A stretch of DNA of 64,000 nucleotides from JAJTDS01 sp964202895 (GCA_964202895.1 CAXNJM010000001.1:992001-1056000); one strand, 5' to 3'. Shown: positions 44,306 through 53,936, numbered from the stretch's first letter. Numbers and translations: made by a program. Notes: generated from the letters alone by a model not told the origin.

Positions 44306-44534
44306 GAATTTATAGATTTAATGATTTTAAAATTATTGCAGATAAAAAATTTGAAATAGCTATTGAAAAAAAGATTATATTATTAAATAGTTAGCTTAAT
44401 TTATTTCAATAATATTTTTTAAAAATTTTTAGAACCAAGCAAATTAAATCAATATTTGTTTAAAAATATTTAATTGAAAACTTAGATATCCACATAAAAT
44501 AAAATTTCTAAGAATAATTTATCAATAGCCATAA

Positions 44535-46964
44535 ATGATTACTAAACTACTTAATAAAATAATAGCTAATAACAAAGTAAAGCAAAATTATTGTGGTTGG
44601 TTTATTTTAATAAATTCAGTCTTATTATTATTTTTTTATCAAGAAGATTCTATAGCAAAAAAAAGATTAAACAAAGCTAAGGTAAATAAAACCACCTATT
44701 ACCTTGAGATAGAAAAAGAGCCTGCAGATAATAATCAGTTGATTAACGAGGCTGAAATTATAATTGTTGGCAATGTCAGAGTTAAAAGGCAGGAAATAAT
44801 TAACTTACTAGCAACTCAAGAGCTAGAAAACAAAACAAAAATCGATATCGATCAATCAATAAAAAAACTTTATGAGTCGGCTTTATTTACTGATATTAAA
44901 ATTAGCGAAATCGAAAAAGATAAAATTCTAATCGAGATTAAGGAAAATCCAGTAATTGCTGAAATTAAATTTGTTGGTAATAAAAAAATAGAGGAAAAAA
45001 TCCTTAAAAGCGAAATTACACTGAAAGAAAGAAATATTTTTAGTAAAGCTAAATTGCAGGCTGATATTAAGAGAATTAGCGATATCTATATAAAGTCTGG
45101 TCGTTTTCTTGCAAAAATTGAGCCAAAAATCATTGCCAAAGAAGATGGGGTAGTTAATTTAATTTTTGAGGTTTTTGAAGGCCCGAAGGCGAAAATATCT
45201 ACAATCAATTTTATAGGCAATAATAATTTTAGCGATAATGAATTATTGAGTGAAATTACCACCAAGAGATCTCATTGGTATCGCCTATTTTCTTCTGCCG
45301 ATAGTTTTGATGGCGATAGGATCGATTTTGATAAGGAAAAATTAAACCGTTTCTATCAAAATTTAGGATATGCAGATTTTAATGTGATTTCTGTCAATTC
45401 TCAATTGTCGCAAAATAAATTGAAATTTTATATTGTCTTTATCGTTGAAGAAGGTCTTAAATACAGAGTCGGCGAAGTTAATATCATTAATAATGTTAAA
45501 AATTTTGATGAAAAGTTATTGAAAAATAAAATTTTAGTTAAAAAAAAGCAAGTATATAGCCTTGATTTGATTGAAAGAACCATTGATCAAATAACCGAAA
45601 CAATGTCCGAGAATTCGTTTGCTTTTACTAATATTGAGCCAATATTAAAAAGAAATAAAAACGATAAAACAATAGATATCGATTTTGTTATTAATCCAAC
45701 TACCAGTGTTTATATCAATAAAATTGATATTGTTGGCAATGTTAGAACTCTAGATGAGGTTATAAGAAGAGAGCTTAGAATTATGGAAGGAGACCCTTAT
45801 AATGCAAGCAAAATTAATCGCTCTAAACAAAGAATAGAAAATTTAGGATTTTTTGAAAAGGTTGATTTTAAAGTAAAAAGATTGGAAGAAGCAGACAAAG
45901 TTAATCTTGAGATTGAAGTAAAAGAAAAAAAGACAGGAGAAATTAACTTTATGTTTGGTTATGGTACGGTTGATAAATTCACCTCTAATATCGGAATCAG
46001 AGAAAGAAATTTATTTGGAACAGGAAGAGAATTGGGTATAAATTTACAAAAAACCACTTTTTCTAAAGCTGTTGATTTGAGCTATACAAAGCCCTATCTT
46101 TTAGATACAACTTTAGATGGCGGTTTTGATATTTTTCAATATGATAATGTTAAGAGGTACGGAATTCCTTATAATCAACAAGGAAGAGGTTTTACCCTGA
46201 GAGGAGATTATTTTATAACTGAGTTTTTAAAACATCAAATTCGCTATTCTTATCGCAATGAATCGTTACAGCATGTTGATATAAATGCTTCGCAGAATAT
46301 AAAAAATCTTGAAGGAATTTTTACCAGCTCAACAATAGGGCAAAGCTTTTTAATTGACAAAAGAAATAATCGTTTTGACCCTAGAAGAGGATATATCATC
46401 AATGTCAGTCAAGATTTATCATATTTTGGTGGTAATATAAAAAACAATAAATATGAAGCAAATTTTGCATATTATTTACCAACTTTTAATGATAATTATA
46501 TTTTAAAATTAAGTAGCAAGGGTGGTTTTATTGATGGCATAGGTCAAGATGTAAGAAGTAATTACGGGTTTTTCTTGGGTGGTAATAATTTTCGTGGTTT
46601 TCAATTTGGTGGAATAGGGCCTAGAGCAAAATTTGCCGATGGCACCGCAAAAGGCGGTAATACTATTGGTGGAAATTTATATTATGTTGGAACTGTTGAG
46701 TATAGATTTCCGATGGGCCTTCCTAAAGAGTTGGGAATTTATGGAATATTATTTAGCGATAATGGGACAGTAAAAAAAGTTGATAATATCAATCGCAATG
46801 GTTATGGTGTTGTTGATAATGGCACAATTCGCTCATCTTATGGGTTAAGTGTCGCTTGGTCTTCTCCGATGGGGCCAATTCGTTTTGATTTTGCTAAAAT
46901 CGCTAAAAAAGAAGTTTTTGACAATTCACAGAATTTTCAATTTAATTTTGGCACTAATTTTTAA
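44535..46964 (+). CDS. bamA: Outer-membrane protein assembly factor BamA
   Basis: An 809-residue protein with a signal/anchor segment (about 18-36), five POTRA domains (about 70-450; e.g. 'IEIKENPVIAEIKFVGN', 'KINRSKQRIENLGFFEKVDF') and a C-terminal Omp85 barrel (about 460-809). The barrel has the lid-loop motif 'RGFQFGGIGPR' (VRGF/Y type) and the strand end 'FNFGTNF' with terminal Phe. BamA folds barrel proteins into the outer membrane. A 229-base A/T-rich spacer precedes it, with a possible TTGAAA/TAAAAT promoter at 44474-44500. nrdR follows after 12 bases. Confidence 0.96.
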   Translation: MITKLLNKIIANNKVKQNYCGWFILINSVLLLFFYQEDSIAKKRLNKAKVNKTTYYLEIEKEPADNNQLINEAEIIIVGNVRVKRQEIINLLATQELENKTKIDIDQSIKKLYESALFTDIKISEIEKDKILIEIKENPVIAEIKFVGNKKIEEKILKSEITLKERNIFSKAKLQADIKRISDIYIKSGRFLAKIEPKIIAKEDGVVNLIFEVFEGPKAKISTINFIGNNNFSDNELLSEITTKRSHWYRLFSSADSFDGDRIDFDKEKLNRFYQNLGYADFNVISVNSQLSQNKLKFYIVFIVEEGLKYRVGEVNIINNVKNFDEKLLKNKILVKKKQVYSLDLIERTIDQITETMSENSFAFTNIEPILKRNKNDKTIDIDFVINPTTSVYINKIDIVGNVRTLDEVIRRELRIMEGDPYNASKINRSKQRIENLGFFEKVDFKVKRLEEADKVNLEIEVKEKKTGEINFMFGYGTVDKFTSNIGIRERNLFGTGRELGINLQKTTFSKAVDLSYTKPYLLDTTLDGGFDIFQYDNVKRYGIPYNQQGRGFTLRGDYFITEFLKHQIRYSYRNESLQHVDINASQNIKNLEGIFTSSTIGQSFLIDKRNNRFDPRRGYIINVSQDLSYFGGNIKNNKYEANFAYYLPTFNDNYILKLSSKGGFIDGIGQDVRSNYGFFLGGNNFRGFQFGGIGPRAKFADGTAKGGNTIGGNLYYVGTVEYRFPMGLPKELGIYGILFSDNGTVKKVDNINRNGYGVVDNGTIRSSYGLSVAWSSPMGPIRFDFAKIAKKEVFDNSQNFQFNFGTNF

Positions 46965-46976
46965 ATTTTTATTTTT

Positions 46977-47429
46977 ATGTATTGTCCATTTTGCGGAAAT
47001 ATTGAAACTCAGGTCAAAGATAGTAGAGTTGCTGAAGATGGCAATTCCATTAAAAGAAGGCGATATTGCTCAAATTGCGATTCTCGCTTTACAACATTTG
47101 AAAGAGTTCAGCTTCGTGAAATAAGTGTAGTGAAGAAGAATTGCGAAAGAAGGCCGTTTGATGTCAATAAATTAAAAAATTCTGTTGAAATGGCCCTTAG
47201 AAAAAGACCGGTCTCGAAAGAGCAAGTTGAAAAATTGGTTAATGGAATAGTCCGCCAAATAGAAACAGGAAATGATGTCGAAATTACTACATCCTCATTA
47301 GGTGAAATCATAATGAATGAATTAAAAAAGCTTGATAAGGTCGCCTTTGTAAGATTTGCATCGGTTTATAAAAATTTTGAGAAGCCTGATGATTTTCAAA
47401 GATTCATCAAAGAAATTGTTGACAAATAA
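46977..47429 (+). CDS. nrdR: Transcriptional repressor NrdR
   Basis: A 150-residue regulator of ribonucleotide reductase genes. The N-terminal zinc ribbon has Cys3, Cys6, Cys31 and Cys34, and 'RRRYCSNCDSRFTTFERV' matches the family. The ATP-cone (about 49-139) has 'VVKKNCERRPFDVNKLKNSV' and 'DKVAFVRFASVYKNF'. It senses ATP/dATP and represses nrd operons. No nrd gene lies in the window. It is 12 bases after bamA and 18 before the glycosylase gene. Confidence 0.96.
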   Translation: MYCPFCGNIETQVKDSRVAEDGNSIKRRRYCSNCDSRFTTFERVQLREISVVKKNCERRPFDVNKLKNSVEMALRKRPVSKEQVEKLVNGIVRQIETGNDVEITTSSLGEIIMNELKKLDKVAFVRFASVYKNFEKPDDFQRFIKEIVDK

Positions 47430-47447
47430 TCATTTAATATCAATAAA

Positions 47448-48308
47448 ATGTCTAATAGTAAGCACTTAAAAGAGCTATTTTTATCAATTAATGATTATTT
47501 TGTGAATGAAATTGATGAAATTATTAACGATAATCCGCAAAAATATATTTCAAAACACGATAATAATACATTTTCAATGCAACCAGAGAAAAAAAATATT
47601 GCTAAAAATATTGAAAATTCAATAAGTAAGGATAATCACAAAATTGTAGAAAATTTATCAAATAATCAAAATTTTTTGTCCATTAATAAAATTATTGATG
47701 AAGCTAAGAAAATAGCTAGTTCCGCTTCTAATCTTGTAGAATTAAAAATGGCGGTTAGTAATTTTGAGAATTGTGGTTTAAAAAAGATGGCTACCAATAC
47801 CGTGTTTGCTGATGGAAATCCCGATGCTAAAATTATGGTAATCGGCGAGGCCCCCGGTAATAACGAAGATTTACAGGGTATTCCATTTTGTGGCGATTCA
47901 GGAAAATTGCTTGATGAAGCTTTTAAGGCAATTAATCTTGAAAGAAGTAAAGATTATTATATAACTAATGTTATATTTTGGAGACCTCCGGGAAATCGAC
48001 CTCCCACAAGCGAAGAGCTGGCGATTTGTCGACCCTTTGTTGAAAGGCATATAGCATTATTTAATCCCGAGATATTGATTCTTGTTGGCTCTAGTGCAAT
48101 GAATAGTGTTTTGCAAACTGAAGAAAAAATTAGCAATATTAGAGGAAAAATAATTAATTTTGCTCCTAAATTTGTAGCGAAATCAATACCAGCAATGACA
48201 ATTTTCCACCCTTCTTATTTAATGAGACAGCCAACTAAAAAAAAGCTAGCCTGGCTTGATTTTCTTAATCTTGAAAAGTTTTTGATAGATAATAATATTA
48301 TTAAATAA
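47448..48308 (+). CDS. Uracil-DNA glycosylase, family 4 (alphaproteobacterial type)
   Basis: A 286-residue repair enzyme. After a polar N-terminal 85 residues come 'NFENCGLKKMATNTVFADGN', the active-site loop 'IGEAPGNNEDLQGIPFCGDS', 'WRPPGNRPPTSEELAICRPF' and the C-terminal 'TIFHPSYLMRQP'. Family-4 enzymes excise uracil and hold a [4Fe-4S] cluster with four Cys; here Cys residues occur in 'ENCGLK', 'PFCGD' and 'AICRPF', and the usual N-terminal CxxC is a single Cys, as is common in this class's alphaproteobacterial members. It follows nrdR closely. Confidence 0.92.
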   Translation: MSNSKHLKELFLSINDYFVNEIDEIINDNPQKYISKHDNNTFSMQPEKKNIAKNIENSISKDNHKIVENLSNNQNFLSINKIIDEAKKIASSASNLVELKMAVSNFENCGLKKMATNTVFADGNPDAKIMVIGEAPGNNEDLQGIPFCGDSGKLLDEAFKAINLERSKDYYITNVIFWRPPGNRPPTSEELAICRPFVERHIALFNPEILILVGSSAMNSVLQTEEKISNIRGKIINFAPKFVAKSIPAMTIFHPSYLMRQPTKKKLAWLDFLNLEKFLIDNNIIK

Positions 48309-48519
48309 TATATAAATTTAAAGTTTAAATTCCCATATTATGTTTATTTTATGTTTATTTTTTAGAAAGTTAAATTAAATTTTTGCCTAATTAAATTTTT
48401 TTAAGTAAATTCTTATTATGTTTTGTTAATAAGTTAGTAATAGCTGATTTATTAATTAAAAACTGTATATTTTTGCTTCTAAAGGCAAATTTTTCCCTTA
48501 ACTTTTTAATTTTGAAATT

Positions 48520-49110
48520 ATGAAAAATTTTCTTAAAATATTTAATTATTCAACAATAGTTTTTGCTGTTAGTTCTGTCCATTTATTTGCTCAGAATCCA
48601 GTAAGCTCTAGTCCTTCATCAGATAAGCCAATAAATCAAAATAATCAGGCTAATTTTCAAGAAATGCATCAAAAAAGAAAAGAAAATAGAGAGAAAATTC
48701 AAGAATTAAAAATGGAAAATCAAAAAATTAGAGAAACACAAGATAATATTCAAAAAGAAAAAAGAGCAATAAATCAAAATTCTCAAAATCAAGGCGGTTC
48801 TAGAGGTGGTATGGGTAGCAATACACAAAATCAAGGTCATCATGATCATAGCAAAATGGATCATAGAGAAGATAAAAACGAGAAAAGAGGTAATAGAGAA
48901 GAAAGAAAGGAGCGCAGAGAAGACAGAAGAGATTATAGAGAAGAATATAGGAAAGATGATAAGGCAAGTGGCAATCAACAGCAAAATAGAAGAATTGAAA
49001 ATAAACAAGCAATGCCAGAAAATCAGCCTAGGAACAAAAATGAAGGTAGTTCAAGAGACTCAAGAGGTAATAATCAGGGTTCTTCGCAACAAGAAAGGGC
49101 ACCAAGATAA
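48520..49110 (+). CDS. Exported highly charged low-complexity protein
   Basis: A 196-residue protein with a signal peptide (about residues 1-25, 'STIVFAVSSVHLFAQN'). The mature part is nearly all Lys, Arg, Glu, Asp, Asn and Gln; residues about 45-85 have coiled-coil character ('KENREKIQELKMENQKIRE'), a short His/Asp patch ('HHDHSKMDH') follows near residue 108 and an Arg/Glu-rich block after it. I recognise no family; periplasmic spacer or metal-binding roles are guesses. It is preceded by a 211-base A/T-rich spacer without visible structure and followed by a G+C-rich hairpin. Confidence 0.65.
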   Translation: MKNFLKIFNYSTIVFAVSSVHLFAQNPVSSSPSSDKPINQNNQANFQEMHQKRKENREKIQELKMENQKIRETQDNIQKEKRAINQNSQNQGGSRGGMGSNTQNQGHHDHSKMDHREDKNEKRGNREERKERREDRRDYREEYRKDDKASGNQQQNRRIENKQAMPENQPRNKNEGSSRDSRGNNQGSSQQERAPR

Positions 49111-49126
49111 TTATCTAAGGTAATAT

Positions 49127-49195
49127 TTCAGTGGCTTTGTCCTATAGGCTAGAGCCCCAAGGTGGAGCCCTCCTACAAGGTAGAGTCACTGAAAA
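49127..49195 (+). other. G+C-rich structured hairpin element
   Basis: A 69-base element in the convergent spacer between the charged-protein gene and gspF. Outer arms 49127-49139 and 49183-49195 pair over 13 bp with two G-U wobbles if read as plus-strand RNA; the minus strand would have two A-C mismatches instead. The interior is about 57 % G+C by my count, far above its surroundings, and contains small stems (ggct/agcc, gga/tcc). No T-run follows on the plus strand, so it is not a plain terminator. It could be a structured 3' end, a small RNA or a dispersed palindrome. Confidence 0.6.
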
Positions 49196-49224
49196 AGTTA
49201 ATCCCAAAAACAATAAATTAAAAG

Positions 49225-50424
49225 TTACATAGTTTTTGAGAATGAACCATAAATTGGCCCAAACACTGCAATAGCTATCCAGAATATTAGCCCGCCCATT
49301 ACAAAAGTTAGAGTTGGTTGCATCAATCCAATTAATTGATCGATTGAATCGTTTATTTCTCTGTCGTAAAAAAACTTAATATTTTTAAGTGAGCTTTCCA
49401 TATTTCCAGATTCTTCACCAATCTTAAACATTCTTATAACGAGATTCGGGAAGTATCCCGAACTTGCAATTCCAACCGCAAGTGGTTGACCATCGGAAAC
49501 CTGTTGTTTGATAATATTGATACTTCTTTTAATGGCGGTATTTTTAACCACATTGCTTGCTGAATCAAGGCATTCAATTACTCCTAGACCACTTTGAAAT
49601 GTCATGCTAAAAAATTGACAAAAACGAGCAGCATCAATTTTGTTTATTACTCCGCCAATTACGGGAATTTTAAGTTTTAAATAATCTATTTTTACAGCTA
49701 GTTCTTGATTTTTTGACATTATTTTAATTGTTAAATTTAAAATAATGGGAGTTAAAATTAACATGGACCAGTATTTTTTCATGAATCCCGAAAATGCAAC
49801 CAGTGCGATTGTGGTGAAAGGTAGGCTAATCTGTTGAGAGGTTAGAAATTCAGTGATTTTGGGCACTACTACGGTAGTCATGACTCCAATTACTGTAAAC
49901 ATTAATGATACTCCAAATAGTGGACCAAATGTTGCTTTTTTGATTTTTCTTTTCATCTCCATGTTCCATTTTAAATCATCCATAATGCTTGAGAAAGCAT
50001 CGGCAAGGTGCCCTGTTTTTTCCGCGGTACCAATTAAGCCGATATAAACTTTACCGAATATATTTGGATGCTTTGCTAAGCTTTCTGAAAATAAATTGCC
50101 ATTTCTAATCGAATCATGTATTTCATGCATTAAATTTTTAATTTTAGGGTTTTCTGCGGTGTCTCTTAAGTCGCAAATGGAATCAACAATTGATATTCCA
50201 GCTCTGTCCATTTGTTCTAGATGTAAAAAAATAGTAATGAGATCTTTATTTTTTATTTTATTAAAAAAGCCACCAATTGAGTTATTGGATTCTATTTTAA
50301 AAGAAATGAGTTCAAGACCTTTATTTTTTAGATTTGTAGTTAAGTCGGATGGATTCTCTGATGCCATGCTTCCATTAACATATTTCCCTTCTAAATTAAT
50401 GGCTTTATAGCGATATTGATTCAT
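49225..50424 (-). CDS. Type II secretion/type IV pilus inner-membrane protein (GspF/PilC family)
   Basis: A 399-residue protein with the two-fold T2SSF layout: repeats at about 70-190 and 270-395 and three membrane helices (about 165-190, 215-235, 370-395). Motifs include 'LEQMDRAGISIVDSI', 'GTAEKTGHLADAFSSI', 'FFSMTFQSGLGVIECLD' and 'IGEESGNMESSL'. The platform protein of type II secretion or type IV pili, it needs an ATPase and pseudopilins; none of these is near. It is monocistronic, convergent with the charged-protein gene. Remote gsp/pil genes or a remnant are both possible. Confidence 0.9.
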   Translation of the reverse strand: MNQYRYKAINLEGKYVNGSMASENPSDLTTNLKNKGLELISFKIESNNSIGGFFNKIKNKDLITIFLHLEQMDRAGISIVDSICDLRDTAENPKIKNLMHEIHDSIRNGNLFSESLAKHPNIFGKVYIGLIGTAEKTGHLADAFSSIMDDLKWNMEMKRKIKKATFGPLFGVSLMFTVIGVMTTVVVPKITEFLTSQQISLPFTTIALVAFSGFMKKYWSMLILTPIILNLTIKIMSKNQELAVKIDYLKLKIPVIGGVINKIDAARFCQFFSMTFQSGLGVIECLDSASNVVKNTAIKRSINIIKQQVSDGQPLAVGIASSGYFPNLVIRMFKIGEESGNMESSLKNIKFFYDREINDSIDQLIGLMQPTLTFVMGGLIFWIAIAVFGPIYGSFSKTM

Positions 50425-50537
50425 TTTGTTAGTCTAATTAAGAATTTTAAGCAATTTAAAAGAGCGATAAATTATTGCCAATAAATTATTGATATGGCTA
50501 AATTTATGAAATAACGATATTGCAACTTGTAATGTTG

Positions 50538-51095
50538 TTATTTTTTGTATTTTTTCATTTTATTGAGAATTATATCTCTTTTAACTTTAGAAATATGATC
50601 AACAAATGTAATGCCGTTTAGGTGATCTATTTCGTGCTGAAGGCAAGTTGATGCCACTCCTTCAAAATGCTCAATTCTCTCTTTGCCAAAATAATCAAGA
50701 AACTTTATGGTTATTGATTTTGGTCTCTTTACTTCTGCTCTTGCTTCGGGGAAGGATAAACAGCCCTCATTAAATGATTTCTGTTCGCTGTCTTTTTCAA
50801 TGATTTCTGGATTTATAAAATATTGAGGATTGCTATTTCTGATGTTATCTTGACAATTATGGTCGTGATCGTGATGATGGTGATGATGATGCTCTATTTC
50901 GTAGTCGAGATCCATTACTAAGGCTCTTTTTAATACCCCAACTTGCACTGCGGCTAAGCCAACTCCATTTTCATAATACATTGTTTCTATCATGTCGTCT
51001 AAAAAATTGCGAAATTCATCGTCGATTTTAGTTACATCTTGTGAAATTTGTTTTAATAAAGAATTGGGGGCGGTAATAAGTTTTAGAATTGTCAT
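50538..51095 (-). CDS. def: Peptide deformylase with histidine-rich insertion
   Basis: A 185-residue metalloenzyme that removes the formyl group from new proteins. The three motifs are 'GVGLAAVQVG' (residues 44-53, Val in place of the usual Pro), 'EGCLSFP' (110-116, metal ligand Cys112) and 'QHEIDH' (153-158, ligands His154 and His158, catalytic Glu155). Between motif 1 and motif 2, residues 69-79 read seven His in a row followed by Asp-His-Asp-His. It is unusual in the family and is coded by a trinucleotide-like run. It follows purN by 5 bases. Confidence 0.95.
   Translation of the reverse strand: MTILKLITAPNSLLKQISQDVTKIDDEFRNFLDDMIETMYYENGVGLAAVQVGVLKRALVMDLDYEIEHHHHHHHDHDHNCQDNIRNSNPQYFINPEIIEKDSEQKSFNEGCLSFPEARAEVKRPKSITIKFLDYFGKERIEHFEGVASTCLQHEIDHLNGITFVDHISKVKRDIILNKMKKYKK
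50857..50892. repeat. Short tandem trinucleotide run inside def
   Basis: Imperfect gat/gtg/atg-type triplets that code on the minus strand for the His-rich stretch (residues about 69-79). Such runs change length by slippage in multiples of three. Confidence 0.75.
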
Positions 51096-51100
51096 TTTAG

Positions 51101-51694
51101 TTAAAAATTATTATTAATTATATTTTCTGCAACGATTTTTAAGGTTTCTGTGTAAATTAAATGTTCTTGGATTAAGATTCTTTTTGCTAAAGATTCTTCG
51201 GTGTCTGTGTTTAATATGGCGACTTCAGATTGCTTAATAATTAAGCCAGAGTCAACCTCTGCAGTTACAAAATGAGTGGTGCATCCGGTTTTTTTTGCCT
51301 TTGCAAGTATGGCATCTCTAACCGCATGGGCACCTTTGAATTTTGGTAGTAAGGAAGGGTGAATATTGATGATTCGTTTTTCCCACTTTTCAACAAGCCA
51401 CGGAGATAAAATTCTCATGAAGCCAGCAAGGCAAACTAGTTGGATATTGTTTTTAACTAATTCTTGGTGAATTTCTTGTTCAAAATCTAGGCGATTTTTA
51501 AATATTTCGTGAGAAATAATTTTTGTTTTAATGGATTGACTTTCTGCAAAATTTAGACCTATAGCATTTTTGTTGGCAATTACTAGGCTAATTTCAGCGG
51601 GGAAGTTTTCTTCTTCTTTGCAGGCATTAATTAGTGCTTGCATATTGCTACCTCGACCAGAAATAAAAATTGCAGTTCTAATTTTTTCTGTCAT
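51101..51694 (-). CDS. purN: Phosphoribosylglycinamide formyltransferase
   Basis: A 197-residue enzyme of purine synthesis, transferring a formyl group from 10-formyl-THF to GAR. 'ISGRGSNMQALI' is the phosphate loop; 'VCLAGFMRILSP' and 'NIHPSLLPKFKGAHAVRDAI' hold the catalytic Asn/His region, and 'GCTTHFVTAEVDSGLII' the later Asp. Length is normal. It is followed by def in a two-gene unit. Together with prs and the partial purL here it indicates de novo purine synthesis. Confidence 0.96.
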   Translation of the reverse strand: MTEKIRTAIFISGRGSNMQALINACKEEENFPAEISLVIANKNAIGLNFAESQSIKTKIISHEIFKNRLDFEQEIHQELVKNNIQLVCLAGFMRILSPWLVEKWEKRIINIHPSLLPKFKGAHAVRDAILAKAKKTGCTTHFVTAEVDSGLIIKQSEVAILNTDTEESLAKRILIQEHLIYTETLKIVAENIINNNF

Positions 51695-51952
51695 TGATGT
51701 TGGTTTTAATTATTTAGAATATTTCATTTAAAATTCAGAAAATAATAAATTTTTGATTACTAATGAAATGTGCATCAAATTATTGACACTAAAATTAGTT
51801 GTATTTTGTTAAATAATCAAGTGTTTATTAAACTAATAATTGGATATTTATTAGTGAATTAATAAATAAATTTAGACAAGTTTTGTTGACTTTTTAGTCT
51901 CTGAATTTTATGATTAATATCCATTTCAAATATTATATTATAAAATATTCTT

Positions 51953-53935
51953 ATGAATCGTCATCATTTCTTAGTTTTAATATTCTTAATATTATTCCCT
52001 AATCCAGTTCTAGCAAAGGTTAGCGAATGGTATAAAAATACTAAAATTCCTGCTGAAACCCGCTTACTAATTACTAAATTAGAAAATATCGATAATCAAA
52101 AAAATAATAAAATTATAGTTGCGGTTGAATTTAAAATTAATGATGGATGGAAAGTTTATGCAAATGATGCTTCAGGCATGGGGATGCCTCCATCTCCTGA
52201 TTTTAAAGGCACTTTAAATTATTTAAATCATAAAATATTATGGCCTAAAGCGGAAGAGGTTGCTGAAAAAATAGGGGCGGATGTTATTAAATATTCTGTT
52301 TATCATCAAAAAACCATTATTCCAATCGAGGTTGAGTTATCAAAAATCGAAAATAATCATTTAATAAATTTACATCTTGATTACGGAATTTGCCGAGATA
52401 TCTGCATTCCCGCTAGTGCTGATTTTAAAATTAATGTTGAAGATTTTAAAGATGAAAATTCTTTAAAAGAAATTAATAAGTTTTTTCCAATTTTGCAATT
52501 GCAGGCGGGGCTAAAAGCAAAGAAAAATAATGTTGAAACTAAGATTGTTGATAATTTCATAAATGGCGAAAAATCAAGCTCTGAGGGTGATAAAAATAAT
52601 TTTTCTGCGGTGGAAAATCAATCAAATAGCTTAGAAAAAATAGAAGAGAAAAATATTGAACGGCTAGAAAATAAGAAAGGTAGTAATAAATTATTATTTC
52701 TGATGATATTTGTTGCGATGTTTGGGGGGTTGATTTTGAATGTAATGCCATGTGTTTTGCCAGTATTATCTCTCAAGATAATTTCATTAATTAAACATGG
52801 GCAATCAAGCAAAGCAGAGATTCGCTATAATTTTTTTGCGATTACATTAGGTATTCTAACTTCTTTTATTTGTTTTGCGATAATTGCTATTATCATCAAG
52901 CTAAGTGGAAATTACCTTGGCTGGGGTTTGCAATTTCAAAATAAATATTTTCTAATGTTTGTTATTACACTCCTAGTTTTGTTTATTGGCAGTCTATTAG
53001 AGTGGCTAATTATCAGCTTTGACAATCTATCAGTTAATTTGTTGCACCAAAAAATTAATCGTCAAAAAAATATATTTATTGCTAATTTCTTATCAGGAGT
53101 CTTGGCGGTATTATTAGCAACACCTTGTTCTGCACCAATATTAGGTTCGGCACTTTCATTTGCAATCACTCAAAATTATTTCATTCTTGCAATTATAACA
53201 ATTGCGATTGGCATAGGCTTTGCGATGCCTTATTTGTTAATAATGTTGGCACCAAAATTAATTAGTTTTTTGCCAAAACCTGGTGCTTGGATGAAGCAAG
53301 TTAAGAATATGATGATAAGTTTGTTGATTATAGCGATAATATGGCTTGCCCATATTCTTTCTACTTCAATAGGATATTTAGCGGTTCTAGCTATTTTATT
53401 TTTTAACCTAATTTTATTATTATTAATAAAAAACCGCGACAAGATTTCAAAAATATTAAATTTTATTTTGATTAATATTGTGATTATTGGATTATTATCA
53501 GTTGTCTATTTTAATAATCATGGCCCCTCAAAAATTGACAAATCAAATAATGGCGATATTTGGCAAGAGTTCAATGAGGAGGATATAGAAAAACATGTTA
53601 TGCAGGGCAGAGTTGTATTAATTGATATTACTGCTGATTGGTGCATTACTTGTAAAATCAATAAAATGATAATTCTAGAAAATAAAGAAATTATCAAGCT
53701 AATCAATCAAAAAAAGATTATTACAATGCGAGGCGATATAACGATTAGCAACCCTAAAATCATGTCTTTTCTTACAAAACATAAGAGATTCGCAATTCCT
53801 TTTAATATAGTTTATGGTCCAAATGCTAAAGAGGGGTTAATTTTATCTGAAATTCTCAATAAAGATCGTTTGGTTGAATTAATTATCAAAGCAGATAATC
53901 AAGATTCTGCCAATCTAACGCAAGATAATAAATAA
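51953..53935 (+). CDS. dsbD: Thiol:disulfide interchange protein DsbD/ScsB-like
   Basis: A 660-residue membrane protein with a signal peptide, a periplasmic N-terminal domain (about 25-200, with 'LHLDYGICRDICIPAS' holding a Cys pair), a lysine-rich linker, eight helices (about 245-520) and a C-terminal thioredoxin-like domain. The transmembrane cysteines are Cys267 ('NVMPCVLPVL') and Cys392 ('ATPCSAP'); the C-terminal redox pair is Cys564-x2-Cys567 ('DWCITC'). It carries electrons from cytosolic thioredoxin to the periplasm. One base separates it from mnmG, so they are co-transcribed. Confidence 0.93.
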   Translation: MNRHHFLVLIFLILFPNPVLAKVSEWYKNTKIPAETRLLITKLENIDNQKNNKIIVAVEFKINDGWKVYANDASGMGMPPSPDFKGTLNYLNHKILWPKAEEVAEKIGADVIKYSVYHQKTIIPIEVELSKIENNHLINLHLDYGICRDICIPASADFKINVEDFKDENSLKEINKFFPILQLQAGLKAKKNNVETKIVDNFINGEKSSSEGDKNNFSAVENQSNSLEKIEEKNIERLENKKGSNKLLFLMIFVAMFGGLILNVMPCVLPVLSLKIISLIKHGQSSKAEIRYNFFAITLGILTSFICFAIIAIIIKLSGNYLGWGLQFQNKYFLMFVITLLVLFIGSLLEWLIISFDNLSVNLLHQKINRQKNIFIANFLSGVLAVLLATPCSAPILGSALSFAITQNYFILAIITIAIGIGFAMPYLLIMLAPKLISFLPKPGAWMKQVKNMMISLLIIAIIWLAHILSTSIGYLAVLAILFFNLILLLLIKNRDKISKILNFILINIVIIGLLSVVYFNNHGPSKIDKSNNGDIWQEFNEEDIEKHVMQGRVVLIDITADWCITCKINKMIILENKEIIKLINQKKIITMRGDITISNPKIMSFLTKHKRFAIPFNIVYGPNAKEGLILSEILNKDRLVELIIKADNQDSANLTQDNK

Positions 53936-53936
53936 A

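Noticed and set aside
49127..49195. tRNA gene or integron attC site
   Set aside because: Length and one arm look similar, but there is no T-loop sequence, no acceptor stem of 7 bp with CCA, and no conserved attC core sites.
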